Part shown: piece after piece, positions 6,363-12,270 of the stretch
Layout of the letters: every line of letters starts with the position of its first letter
Numbering within the stretch: position 1 is the first letter of the stretch
From: Methanosarcinales archaeon
Lineage (GTDB): Archaea; Halobacteriota; Methanosarcinia; Methanosarcinales; Methanocomedenaceae
Direction: 5' to 3'
Length of the DNA stretch: 12,270 nt
Assembly (NCBI GenBank): GCA_030638625.1
Contig: DAOWEE010000058.1
Coordinates: forward strand, 1 to 12,270
Program-made: the position numbers and the translations under genes
Notes under the pieces: model-generated
What the model was told of the DNA's origin: nothing
Seen by the model: only the letters and a program-made list of their open reading frames with translations
Databases searched by the model: none

Positions 6363-7037
6363 CTATCTCTTATGTTGGAGGTATTCCCTCATTATGGCAG
6401 GGAACGACTTAGCCTCAACAAAACGCAGTCCCAGCTGTTCTGCCCATTTCTGCACTCCCATATCAGATGCTACCACTGCCGCATCAAGTTCCTTGGCCAG
6501 CAGCAATACGTCGATATCTGGACCACTGTCCAGGATGCCGTACCGCAGGGCTGTGCGGTATTTATCCCTGAACTTTCCCACAATATTGCCTATAACATCA
6601 CGCTCTATCTCTAGTTCTATCTTCTTTTTGTCCTTGGCCTCGGAAGTAATAAAGAGGCACTCAGTGGCTGCTTCCCAGATGGCGTCCTCTGCTACGTTCA
6701 TGCCTTTGTTGATGCGGGTGCGCATATAGTCCACGTATTCATAGAATATCTTGGATGGTATCTTCACCTCATAGCGGTCAGGCGTCTTTTTCACCAGCCA
6801 GGTATCTATCTTGGCAATAACTTCATCATCACATCCGTTATTTTTGGCAAAATCCCTCAGTTCATTATAGACTGATGGAAATGGCACATAACAACTGATG
6901 TCAAAGGACAGGCGGGCATCAGCAATGGTATCAAGAATACCGCTAATTCCCTCACACAGGTCCTTATAGCCTTCCACTTCCCTGGTAGCGGAATCTGTCA
7001 ATGCACTGGTATCAAGTACAAACCTTTGGCGTAACAT
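6363..7037 (-). CDS. HARP-type RNA-free RNase P (RNA ligase partner family, PIN domain)
   Basis: A 224-residue PIN-domain nuclease of the family first annotated as RNA ligase partner protein and later shown, as the Aquifex homologue, to be a minimal protein-only RNase P that matures tRNA 5' ends. The start RFVLDTSALTD carries the first PIN aspartate (D9). The C-terminal active-site cluster is D170, D174 and D176 in ILDSGPDIDVLLLAKELD, and D192 in VASDMGV. The inserted helical region (about 75-160, with KIPSKIFYEYVDYMRTRINKG) fits the spike helices used in oligomer assembly and RNA binding. TTG 7064 would add nine residues, but ATG 7037 gives the family-typical beginning and has a TGAGTG site 7-9 nt upstream. 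In archaea it usually coexists with the RNA-based RNase P, so its in vivo role is unsettled. Confidence 0.88.
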   Translation of the reverse strand: MLRQRFVLDTSALTDSATREVEGYKDLCEGISGILDTIADARLSFDISCYVPFPSVYNELRDFAKNNGCDDEVIAKIDTWLVKKTPDRYEVKIPSKIFYEYVDYMRTRINKGMNVAEDAIWEAATECLFITSEAKDKKKIELEIERDVIGNIVGKFRDKYRTALRYGILDSGPDIDVLLLAKELDAAVVASDMGVQKWAEQLGLRFVEAKSFPAIMREYLQHKR

Positions 7038-7064
7038 AATACAACACTCAATATTATTCAACAA

Positions 7065-7205
7065 TATATTGAAAGTTGTAGATACAAAAGCCTTGCTATA
7101 CAGTTATACTGATATGTTGGCATGCAGTTATGACTTACTCTGTAGAACCCGCATCTGTAAGTGCCCTGCTACAATCATCTGCCCAATCGATACGTTATAA
7201 TCAAT
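7065..7205. other. Divergent intergenic region between HARP and fdhD
   Basis: No convincing open frame. A TATA-like CAATATATT (7062-7070) would serve the HARP operon on the minus strand with a very short leader. CAGTTATACTG (7101-7111) is a small palindrome sharing the core AGTTATACT with the recQ-upstream palindrome, possibly by chance. Confidence 0.4.
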
Positions 7206-7279
7206 CATTTTATGTTAGTGCATAAAGTATAACTTTATGTAGTAAAGTTAATCCGACCTGAGGGAGGATTTTCTTGTAT
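7206..7279 (-). repeat. 74-bp dispersed repeat, copy 2, in opposite orientation
   Basis: Reverse complement of 2526-2599 with 65 of 74 bases identical and no gap. Its palindrome (7219-7241) has arms CATAAAGT and ACTTTATG around ATA, with one G/T mismatch further out. Read on the plus strand, the outer 15 identical bases supply GGAGGATTTTC and TTGTAT, that is, the apparent ribosome binding site and TTG start of fdhD. So either the repeat donated these signals or the true fdhD start lies further in. Confidence 0.8.
7219..7241. promoter_or_regulatory. Near-perfect 23-bp palindrome upstream of fdhD, possible operator
   Basis: The reverse complement equals the recQ-upstream palindrome at 22 of 23 bases. 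It ends 32 nt before TTG 7274. Position and AT-rich core would suit an operator overlapping a TATA element. Confidence 0.5.
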
Positions 7280-8086
7280 AAATATGACACTCAACAGTCA
7301 ATATACACAACTATCTGTAATCAACTACCAGTGACCATGTACCAAAAACAATACGACACAGTCATAATAGGCAAAGAAGGACAACACCAGTCCAGTTTTA
7401 ATGCAGCAGTGGAGGAAACCTTTGAGTTGTATGTGAACAATGCACGCATAGCCTCAATCCTGGCATCCCCTGCACAACTGGAACAGCTGGCAGTGGGATA
7501 TCTTGTATGCGAGGGTATTGTCAGTGCTCATTCTGACATAACTGACGTCAGCATCGATGACCAGAAAAGGATATTTACCACCATTGCCGGGAACGAGGAA
7601 TTCGACCTGTGGTTCGAGATTCGCTCATCCGGATGTATAGGTGTGAACTGGGAGCACAATGAGGTTGTGAAAGTGGAGTCAAGTGTGCATTTTTCAGCCG
7701 CCGTAGTCCACAGCTCGATGCACCATATCGAATCTGAGATATACCACAGTACCAGGGGAACACACGCGGCGTGCCTTATAGACAGGGACGGTAGCTGCGT
7801 TGCAAAAGCCGTGGATGTGGGACGGCACAATGCCATTGATAAAGTCATCGGGCAGGCCCTGATAGACGGGATTGCGCCCAGGGAACATTTCATTATCTCC
7901 ACAGGCCGCCAGCCCGGGGGTATGGTACTAAAGGCGGCGCGGACAGGCATACCGATGGTCGTTACCAAAACCGCACCTCTGAACAGCGGCATAGAAGTGG
8001 CAAAGCGTACCGGTATTTGCCTGGTGGGATTTGCTACACCTGATAGTATCACAGTATTTGCCAATGACTGGCGTCTTGATGAATAG
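7274..8086 (+). CDS. fdhD: FdhD-family sulfurtransferase for formate dehydrogenase maturation
   Basis: A 270-residue FdhD homologue. FdhD passes sulfur from a cysteine desulfurase to the molybdenum or tungsten bis-MGD cofactor, making formate dehydrogenase active. Family motifs: ASPAQLEQLAVGYLVCEGIV (64-83), GTHAACL (162-168), VDVGRHNAIDKVIG (180-193), STGRQPGGMVLKAARTGIP (209-227) and GICLVGF (247-253). The mobile loop reads SSGCIGVNW with C121 only; the second cysteine of the CxxC loop known from E. coli is replaced by V124. TTG 7274 is called because GGAGG at 7263-7267 stands 6 nt upstream, but that site belongs to a 74-bp repeat; ATG 7337 would give a more family-typical N-terminus without the 21-residue lead. 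No formate dehydrogenase gene is adjacent. Confidence 0.92.
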   Translation: MYKYDTQQSIYTTICNQLPVTMYQKQYDTVIIGKEGQHQSSFNAAVEETFELYVNNARIASILASPAQLEQLAVGYLVCEGIVSAHSDITDVSIDDQKRIFTTIAGNEEFDLWFEIRSSGCIGVNWEHNEVVKVESSVHFSAAVVHSSMHHIESEIYHSTRGTHAACLIDRDGSCVAKAVDVGRHNAIDKVIGQALIDGIAPREHFIISTGRQPGGMVLKAARTGIPMVVTKTAPLNSGIEVAKRTGICLVGFATPDSITVFANDWRLDE

Positions 8087-8280
8087 GCCTATTCATAATG
8101 ATTATTTATTGATTATTTATATAAGTGTAATAACTTATTTATAAAGACACAAAAATCATATAAGTAATCAGCCCTAAATATACATTAAGCGATAGAAAAA
8201 TAATCTGTCGCTACATAGGTCGAAAATTTGTCAGGCGGTATCCGTATTTATCCTGCGGGTACCGCGCAATAAAATAAATC
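8087..8280. promoter_or_regulatory. AT-rich intergenic leader with two hairpins
   Basis: After fdhD comes a very AT-rich stretch (8095-8185), with a TATA-like CTAAATATAC at 8174-8183. Two stem-loops follow: AGCGATAG with CTGTCGCT (8188-8212, one wobble) and GCGGTATCC with GGGTACCGC (8235-8265, one wobble). They may structure the 5' leader of the exoprotein operon. No known riboswitch is recognised. A second AT box (ATAAAATAAAT, 8269-8279) could be an alternative TATA box for a start at ATG 8323. Confidence 0.4.
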
Positions 8281-9384
8281 GTGCGGAAAATCTTTTCTAC
8301 TCTTACTCAAGTTATACAGTCAATGAAATACATTTCACTTTTTATCATAACATTTCTATTAATTCTCGCAACATTTTATCCTGCTGCTTCAGAATCACAG
8401 GTCGAAATAACCTCCATATTCTCAGACGAGAACACCATGGATGTAACCCTTCTTTCCGGCAATGAGCCATTGCAGGGACAAATAATATTCAAACTATCGC
8501 ACAAAGGCGATGTCATAGAAACACAAACGATGGATTTCGATATGGCTGGTAATAGCGAAACCACTAAAATAATCATGTGGAAGACCCGGCCCCAGTTTGT
8601 GAACTATGTAGCTGGTGCAAGTGTGTATTTAAACGGAGAACTCAAAGACGAAACATCATACCCCTTCTCTTATGGTTTAGTTGTTTGGCCCCGGTTCCAG
8701 GTAGTTGACCTTAGCGCGGACAGCAGCGGAATTGACCTGCTGGTCAAACCCAGAAGTATGACCAACCCGGCAGTGGCTGATTTTGTCTTCCAGCTGATTC
8801 AGGAAGGCGACATCATTTACACAGAGACAAAGTATAACATTCCGGTTATACAGTCCACACAGGTTCTCATCAACTGGCCCATCCTGCTGGATGAGGATAC
8901 CGATTATATAGTGCGTGTTAAAGCATTCTCACATACCCCGAACATCACTTCTTCATACGTGACCATCTTCACTTCAAGCCAGGATGTTGAAATTGACGAC
9001 GATGATGTGGAAGTGGATGATTTCGGTGCCAGTGTGACCCTTTATGGCCGGTCACAGGTACCCTTTAAGGGTAAAGTTGAAGTGCAGCTCACGAGCGATG
9101 GGAGTGAGCCACTAGTGTTTACTGGCACTCCTGAGGTACTGACCCTGAACCGGGACGATACGGTCGGTATTCTCTGGGATGGCCTGGCGCCAGATACGTA
9201 TCACGTGAATATCCTTGTAAAAACACTAAGCGGGGAAATACTGGACCGATATGAAACTGTGCTGGAGATACCTGAGCGTGCAGTACCGTTGAGCCAGCCA
9301 ACTCAACCGCAGACACCGGGTTTTAGTGTATTGATGGGCATCATGGGTATCATTGCAGTAGTTGCAATGTTCAGGAATCAGTAA
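8281..9384 (+). CDS. Exported surface protein with PGF-CTERM anchor
   Basis: A 367-residue protein from GTG 8281, or 353 from ATG 8323. The latter gives a cleaner signal peptide: MKY followed by the hydrophobic core ISLFIITFLLILATF and a small-residue cleavage zone AASES. No clear ribosome site precedes either start. The body (about 40-320) is rich in beta strands and looks like two or three immunoglobulin-like or CARDB-type repeats, with an acidic linker EIDDDDVEVDD. The C-terminus TQPQTPGFSVLMGIMGIIAV plus a short tail FRNQ is a PGF-CTERM signal: proline-rich spacer, PGF, transmembrane helix and a basic residue, which in euryarchaea is processed by archaeosortase A and joined to lipid. It is directly followed by a MacB-type transporter, so a role in envelope export or assembly with it is likely (inference). 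No enzyme motif is seen. Confidence 0.78.
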   Translation: MRKIFSTLTQVIQSMKYISLFIITFLLILATFYPAASESQVEITSIFSDENTMDVTLLSGNEPLQGQIIFKLSHKGDVIETQTMDFDMAGNSETTKIIMWKTRPQFVNYVAGASVYLNGELKDETSYPFSYGLVVWPRFQVVDLSADSSGIDLLVKPRSMTNPAVADFVFQLIQEGDIIYTETKYNIPVIQSTQVLINWPILLDEDTDYIVRVKAFSHTPNITSSYVTIFTSSQDVEIDDDDVEVDDFGASVTLYGRSQVPFKGKVEVQLTSDGSEPLVFTGTPEVLTLNRDDTVGILWDGLAPDTYHVNILVKTLSGEILDRYETVLEIPERAVPLSQPTQPQTPGFSVLMGIMGIIAVVAMFRNQ

Positions 9385-9396
9385 GGGGTGAACCTA

Positions 9397-10515
9397 TTGT
9401 TCGACATTATCCTGAGGAATTTATCCCAGCGAAAGGTCAGGACAGCACTGACAATATCCGGGATAGCCCTGGGCATATTTGCAGTCATAGTCATGGGTTC
9501 CATGTCAGAGAACTTCAACCAGACCTTTGAAACTTCATTTTCACTAACGGCAGATAAAATACGGGTGTTCGGTTCAAGCGGCGTATTTGGCGGGAGCGTG
9601 ACCACCAGTAAGGCGGCAGAGGTCAGGAAAGTACCAGGAGTAAAGGATGCTTATGGATTGCTAATGGCACCGCTGGAGGAAGGAGGGGGTATGAGTTTTG
9701 GTGGTAACCAGATTGTAGGATTGCCGCCAGAGAAATCCCAGACCGTACTGGAGCCGGTACAGGTCAGTGAAGGGAGATTCCTCATGAGGGGTGACAGATA
9801 TGAAACTGTCATTGGCACCAGTGTTGCAACCCAATACAAAATTGGTGTGGGAGATCGCATTGAGATTCAGGACAAGTACTTCACAGTGGTCGGAGTGCTG
9901 GAATATACAGGCAGTTTCTTTGATGCCACGGCAGCAGTCCCTCTCGATATTGCACAGGACGTCTATGATATGGGTGACATGGTCTCCATGATTTTTGCCA
10001 TCCCAGAGGAGGGAGTTGATGGTGACCTGCTGGCAAAGCGAATTAAACTCAGCGTGGATGGCGTAGATACGCTCTCTCCCAGTGAACTGGAAGAAGAGGC
10101 AAGGCAGAGCCTGATGATATTCTCTGTGATAACTATCAGTGCTGCTGTATTGGCTGCCATTATCGGGGGGCTGAGCGTTATGAACACTATGCTGATGTCT
10201 GTGATGGAGCGCACCAAGGAGTTTGGCATATTGAAGGCATTGGGAGCTGAGCGCAGGGATATCCTGATTATGACCGTGGGCGAGGCCGCTATCATGGGTC
10301 TGCTGGGTGGGCTGCTGGGTCTGGCCTGTGGATGGGTTGTAGTTTATGGCATGAATCTGTGGCTGGCCGAGAAGGGGATTGTGCTGTTTCTGATCACGCC
10401 CAGGCTTGTGGTCATTGGTATGCTGTTCGCTATACTGCTGGGCACCCTGTCTGGTATATACCCGGCCCTGCGGGCTACCCGTATGAGTCCCATGGAGGCG
10501 CTGCGGTATGAATAA
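9397..10515 (+). CDS. MacB/FtsX-family ABC transporter permease
   Basis: A 372-residue permease of the MacB/LolC type. The N-terminus FDIILRNLSQRKVRTALTIS followed by a hydrophobic helix (17-37, GIALGIFAVIVMGSM) is the MacB core signature. An extracytoplasmic domain spans about 38-235 (containing DKIRVFGSSG, MRGDRYETVIG). Three C-terminal helices follow at about 238-262, 297-320 and 337-358, with the FtsX motif NTMLMSVMERTKEFGILKAL between the first two and an ending GIYPALRATRMSPMEALRYE. GTG 9388 is also open, but GGTGA at 9387-9391 is the ribosome site for TTG 9397 (5-nt spacer), which also gives the family-typical start. It lies just after the PGF-CTERM protein and overlaps the ATPase gene by 8 nt. 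Such transporters act by mechanotransmission or extrude lipids and peptides; the substrate is unknown. Confidence 0.9.
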   Translation: MFDIILRNLSQRKVRTALTISGIALGIFAVIVMGSMSENFNQTFETSFSLTADKIRVFGSSGVFGGSVTTSKAAEVRKVPGVKDAYGLLMAPLEEGGGMSFGGNQIVGLPPEKSQTVLEPVQVSEGRFLMRGDRYETVIGTSVATQYKIGVGDRIEIQDKYFTVVGVLEYTGSFFDATAAVPLDIAQDVYDMGDMVSMIFAIPEEGVDGDLLAKRIKLSVDGVDTLSPSELEEEARQSLMIFSVITISAAVLAAIIGGLSVMNTMLMSVMERTKEFGILKALGAERRDILIMTVGEAAIMGLLGGLLGLACGWVVVYGMNLWLAEKGIVLFLITPRLVVIGMLFAILLGTLSGIYPALRATRMSPMEALRYE

Positions 10516-11236
10516 AGCTAGTAAAGCTAATAAAGCCAATAAAGCGGCTAATAAGGCTAAGACGGACATTATTTTACAGACACGTGGCCTGAAAGAGACC
10601 TACATGCAGGGCAAGGTACCCATACATGCCCTCCAGGGTGTGGATTTGCAGGTAAAAAGGGGTGAGCTGATAAGCATCGTTGGCCCTTCGGGTTCAGGGA
10701 AATCTACACTGCTGTCTATCATCGGTATGCTGGAAACCCCTACTGAGGGCGAAGTTTTCATTGACGGCATCGAGGTGACTGGGGTAAAGATGAAGGAAAT
10801 ACCCAGGCTGCGCCGCGAGAAGATTGGATTTGTGTTCCAGCATTTCAACCTGCTGCCAGCTCTTACCGCACTGGGTAATGTGGAGATTGCAATGAGGTTT
10901 GCCAGGGTGCACAAGAAAGAGCGGATAAGGCGAGCCACTGAAGTGCTGACCGAGATGGGGTTGGGTGACCGTTTGAACCACAAGCCTTCTGAGTTGAGCG
11001 GCGGGGAACAACAGAGGGTGAGTATCGCCAGGGCGCTTGCCAATAAGCCTTCAATAATTTTGGCTGATGAACCTACAGGGGAAGTGGATACAAAGACCAG
11101 AGACCTTATTATCGGCATTCTGCGGCGGCTGTCTGATGGTGGACAGACTGTGATTGTTGTTACTCATGATACGTGGGTGGCTGAGAGGACTGATAGGGTT
11201 ATCAGGCTGGTTGACGGGATGGTGGAGGGGGCGTGA
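10508..11236 (+). CDS. MacB/LolD-type ABC transporter ATP-binding subunit with NKA-repeat N-terminus
   Basis: A 242-residue ATPase. Walker A GPSGSGKST at 59-67, Q-loop Q111 in FVFQHFNLLPALT, signature LSGGEQQR at 163-170, Walker B IILADE at 183-188, D-loop GEVD at 191-194 (MacB/LolD proteins often have GNLD) and switch H220 in VVTHD. The first 18 residues, MNKASKANKANKAANKAK, are unusual: a lysine/alanine/asparagine repeat before the normal domain start at ILQTRGL. The gene overlaps the permease by 8 nt, and GGAGG at 10494-10498 lies 9 nt before the ATG, which supports this start and so the repeat tail. It powers the permease encoded just before it, at the cytoplasmic face of the membrane. 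Confidence 0.93.
   Translation: MNKASKANKANKAANKAKTDIILQTRGLKETYMQGKVPIHALQGVDLQVKRGELISIVGPSGSGKSTLLSIIGMLETPTEGEVFIDGIEVTGVKMKEIPRLRREKIGFVFQHFNLLPALTALGNVEIAMRFARVHKKERIRRATEVLTEMGLGDRLNHKPSELSGGEQQRVSIARALANKPSIILADEPTGEVDTKTRDLIIGILRRLSDGGQTVIVVTHDTWVAERTDRVIRLVDGMVEGA
10511..10561 (+). repeat. Short in-frame tandem repeat (9-bp unit)
   Basis: Units AATAAAGCT, AGTAAAGCT, AATAAAGCC, AATAAAGCG, then GCT and AATAAGGCT follow each other in frame and encode (N/S)KA units. The close similarity at the DNA level, including third positions, suggests recent slippage expansion. Confidence 0.85.
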
Positions 11237-11447
11237 CTTTTGGGTTTACTGGAAGTCCGTCAACGACCAGAGGTCAGAAGTTTCAGATTTATATAGGTTT
11301 GCCAGCTTTTATATCTCTTTTCAGGTGCTGCTCCTTATGTTGTCATTATCGCATCGCTAAACTATATTCACAATACATTCGTTTTCACAGATTTTATTAA
11401 AGAAATATTACAAAAAACCTATATGTTTATGTCACTTTTTAAGTTAG
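11237..11447. promoter_or_regulatory. Intergenic region with promoter for the AT-rich gene
   Basis: No gene is supported here. T-rich patches around 11304-11320 may end the transporter operon. A TATA-like CTATATGTTTA at about 11419-11429 lies some 25 nt before GTG 11448, which would give a leaderless or near-leaderless transcript of the next gene. Confidence 0.35.
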
Positions 11448-11786
11448 GTGCCAAAAAAATATAGTGCGATATTTTTCACAAATTTTTTGGCTGGTTTGTT
11501 TCTTGGAATAGGAGTAGATAATCCCGAAACAACATTGATAAAGGCATTTGATCCTATTTTTGAATCTTTGAGCAACGAAGCAAATTTGATGTGGATTTTT
11601 ATCAAAGTATTGATTGTTATTTCAGGTATTGTGGAATTCATCTATCTTTTTAACGATAGTAAAAGCAGAACCGTATTATTAATGGGATTCATATCTGGAT
11701 TCATAATAATAATGCCTACTTTATCAGTTTTTGGTGCTCTATTATTCATATTAGGAATTTTTTTATCGAATCGTTTTTCAAAATAG
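11448..11786 (+). CDS. Small AT-rich multi-pass membrane protein, unknown
   Basis: A 112-residue protein from GTG 11448, not recognised. Hydrophobic segments lie at about 7-23 (AIFFTNFLAGLFLGIGV), 48-68 (MWIFIKVLIVISGIVEFIYLF) and 75-107, the last long enough for two helices (VLLMGFISGFIIIMPTLSVF then GALLFILGIFL). So three or four membrane spans are expected. A short charged loop (NDSKSRT) separates spans two and three. The DNA is only about one-third GC where I counted (11461-11520), lower than in the neighbouring operon, which suggests a recent acquisition or weak selection. No ribosome site is seen at a suitable distance; the start may be leaderless. It stands alone, before a repeat-rich stretch. 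Confidence 0.55.
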   Translation: MPKKYSAIFFTNFLAGLFLGIGVDNPETTLIKAFDPIFESLSNEANLMWIFIKVLIVISGIVEFIYLFNDSKSRTVLLMGFISGFIIIMPTLSVFGALLFILGIFLSNRFSK

Positions 11787-11809
11787 CCATAATTAGTCTA
11801 TAGCACCTG

Positions 11810-11832
11810 TTTTTTTAATGACGTTTTTGTTT
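11810..11832 (+). terminator. T-rich terminator
   Basis: A run of seven T (11810-11816), then TTTTT and TTT within the next 16 bases, 24 nt after the preceding stop codon. Archaeal RNA polymerase terminates at such T tracts. Confidence 0.45.
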
Positions 11833-11978
11833 CAATCTACCCTTAAAGAGCATGAACCCCCCATCCCAGCCAGCACCCATAGAACCGTGGTAGTAACACG
11901 GGGACCAGAGATAATTACAGTGCCCTCTGTGATTGAATTGCCTGATTTGGCACTGTTCCAAAAATCAGTTGTTTTGTT

Positions 11979-12069
11979 GACACTGACTTTACGTAAAATC
12001 TGTGTTAATCGTGTTAACCTGTGTCTGAAAAATAAAAAGACACTGATTTCTCAGATTTACACTGATTTG
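11979..12069. repeat. ACACTGATTT-type imperfect inverted repeat block
   Basis: Units resembling ACACTGATTT or its complement AAATCTGTGT recur several times: at 11979 (GACACTGACTTT), inverted at 11996-12025, and direct at 12039-12068. The last two form an imperfect inverted repeat of 30-base arms (21 of 30 pairable by my count) around an A-rich loop TGAAAAATAAAAA. Such blocks are usually dispersed intergenic repeats. Confidence 0.65.
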
Positions 12070-12191
12070 TAGTCGCATCTGCATCTAATCTATTCGCTGT
12101 ATAACTGTATTTTGGCATTGTGTCACCTGATTCCACCAATTCACAATTCCATACTAAAAACCAGTCCTATAAATAATAATCAGCAAATAGC

Positions 12192-12203
12192 TTAAATATA
12201 ATA
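12192..12203 (+). promoter_or_regulatory. TATA box of the last gene
   Basis: TTAAATATAATA lies about 30 nt before ATG 12230, predicting transcription from about 12221 and a very short leader starting at or near the GGTGA ribosome site. Confidence 0.5.
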
Positions 12204-12229
12204 ATTGATAGTGTAGTATTGGTGAAAAA

Positions 12230-12270
12230 ATGACAGGACTTTGCATATCCGAAAATTCAACAGCTAAAGA
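12230..12270 (+). CDS. Start of an unidentified gene (3' truncated)
   Basis: ATG 12230 follows GGTGA (12221-12225) at normal spacing and a good TATA box. Only 13 residues are visible, MTGLCISENSTAK, before the window ends. Too short to identify. Confidence 0.55.
   Translation, partial: MTGLCISENSTAK

Larger units (their letters stand above)
11833..12229. other. Non-coding stretch with palindromic repeats
   Basis: No believable gene. An open frame at 11818-12072 has no ribosome site, no recognisable domain and runs through repeat sequence. Visible structures: CCGTG and CACGG (11885-11901), ACAGTGCC and GGCACTGT (11917-11956, perfect 8-bp arms with a 24-base spacer), and the ACACTGATTT-type repeat block described separately. 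From 12070 to 12190 nothing is recognised. Confidence 0.5.

Noticed and set aside
7101..7111. CAGTTATACTG as a third copy of the recQ/fdhD palindrome
   Set aside because: Only the nine central bases agree; the flanks differ, so chance similarity among AT-rich promoter sequences is enough.
2526..7279. A composite transposon with the 74-bp repeats as terminal inverted repeats
   Set aside because: The enclosed genes are recQ, citrate synthase and the HARP operon; no transposase or integrase is present and no flanking duplication was seen.
9661..10569. Long minus-strand open frame (302 residues) opposite the permease gene
   Set aside because: The opposite strand encodes a permease with unmistakable family motifs; the antisense product is low-complexity, rich in Q and H, and starts in the NKA repeat.
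11818..12072. Plus-strand open frame after the AT-rich gene
   Set aside because: It starts within a T-rich terminator, has no ribosome site, and its second half is translated repeat sequence.
1..12270. CRISPR array or defence system
   Set aside because: No regularly spaced direct repeats, Cas, toxin-antitoxin or restriction genes were seen. The HARP PIN domain is a tRNA-processing enzyme and not a VapC toxin: it is longer, has the inserted helices and lacks an antitoxin neighbour.

Overview
The window looks like a chromosomal segment of a euryarchaeon, most plausibly a methanogen or ANME-type relative of the Methanosarcinales; Candidatus Methanoperedens is one possibility, but the genus cannot be fixed from sequence alone. 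Supporting signs are an archaeal-type 7S SRP RNA of about 314 nt, tRNA genes without encoded CCA, GGTGA-type ribosome binding sites with frequent GTG/TTG starts, AT-rich TATA-like boxes, a HARP-type RNase P protein and an exoprotein with an archaeal PGF-CTERM anchor.

Layout. 1-1393 (+): a sulfur-relay operon, comprising the tail of a probable DsrE-like protein, TusA and three small DsrE/DsrF/DsrH (TusD/TusC/TusB-like) proteins. 1427-1889 (-): tRNA-Ser(GCU) and the SRP RNA. 1960-2202 (+): a small winged-helix protein, followed by a strong hairpin and tRNA-Pro(GGG) (-). 2630-4771 (+): full-length RecQ helicase, convergent with citrate synthase (4815-5978, -). 6059-7037 (-): a two-gene operon of HARP and a small membrane protein. 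7274-8086 (+): FdhD. 8281-11236 (+): an operon of a PGF-CTERM surface protein, a MacB/FtsX-type permease and its ATPase. 11448-11786: an AT-rich small membrane protein, then a repeat-rich 443-bp non-coding stretch, then the start of a new gene at 12230.

Functional themes. TusA, DsrE/F/H and FdhD all move persulfide sulfur, so the window holds two sulfur-trafficking units, although they are not in one operon. The exoprotein and ABC transporter form a cell-envelope unit. The rest is housekeeping: SRP RNA, tRNAs, tRNA processing, DNA repair and citrate synthesis.

The most notable unexplained signal is a 74-bp sequence present twice in opposite orientation, at 2526-2599 (before recQ) and 7206-7279 (before and into the start of fdhD). 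The copies are identical at 65 of 74 positions without gaps and carry a 23-bp palindrome at their centre. The copies bracket recQ, citrate synthase and the HARP operon. Other points worth a second look are a candidate small RNA hairpin beside tRNA-Pro, an NKA repeat tail on the ABC ATPase, the loss of the second loop cysteine in FdhD, and a palindromic repeat block at 11979-12069.
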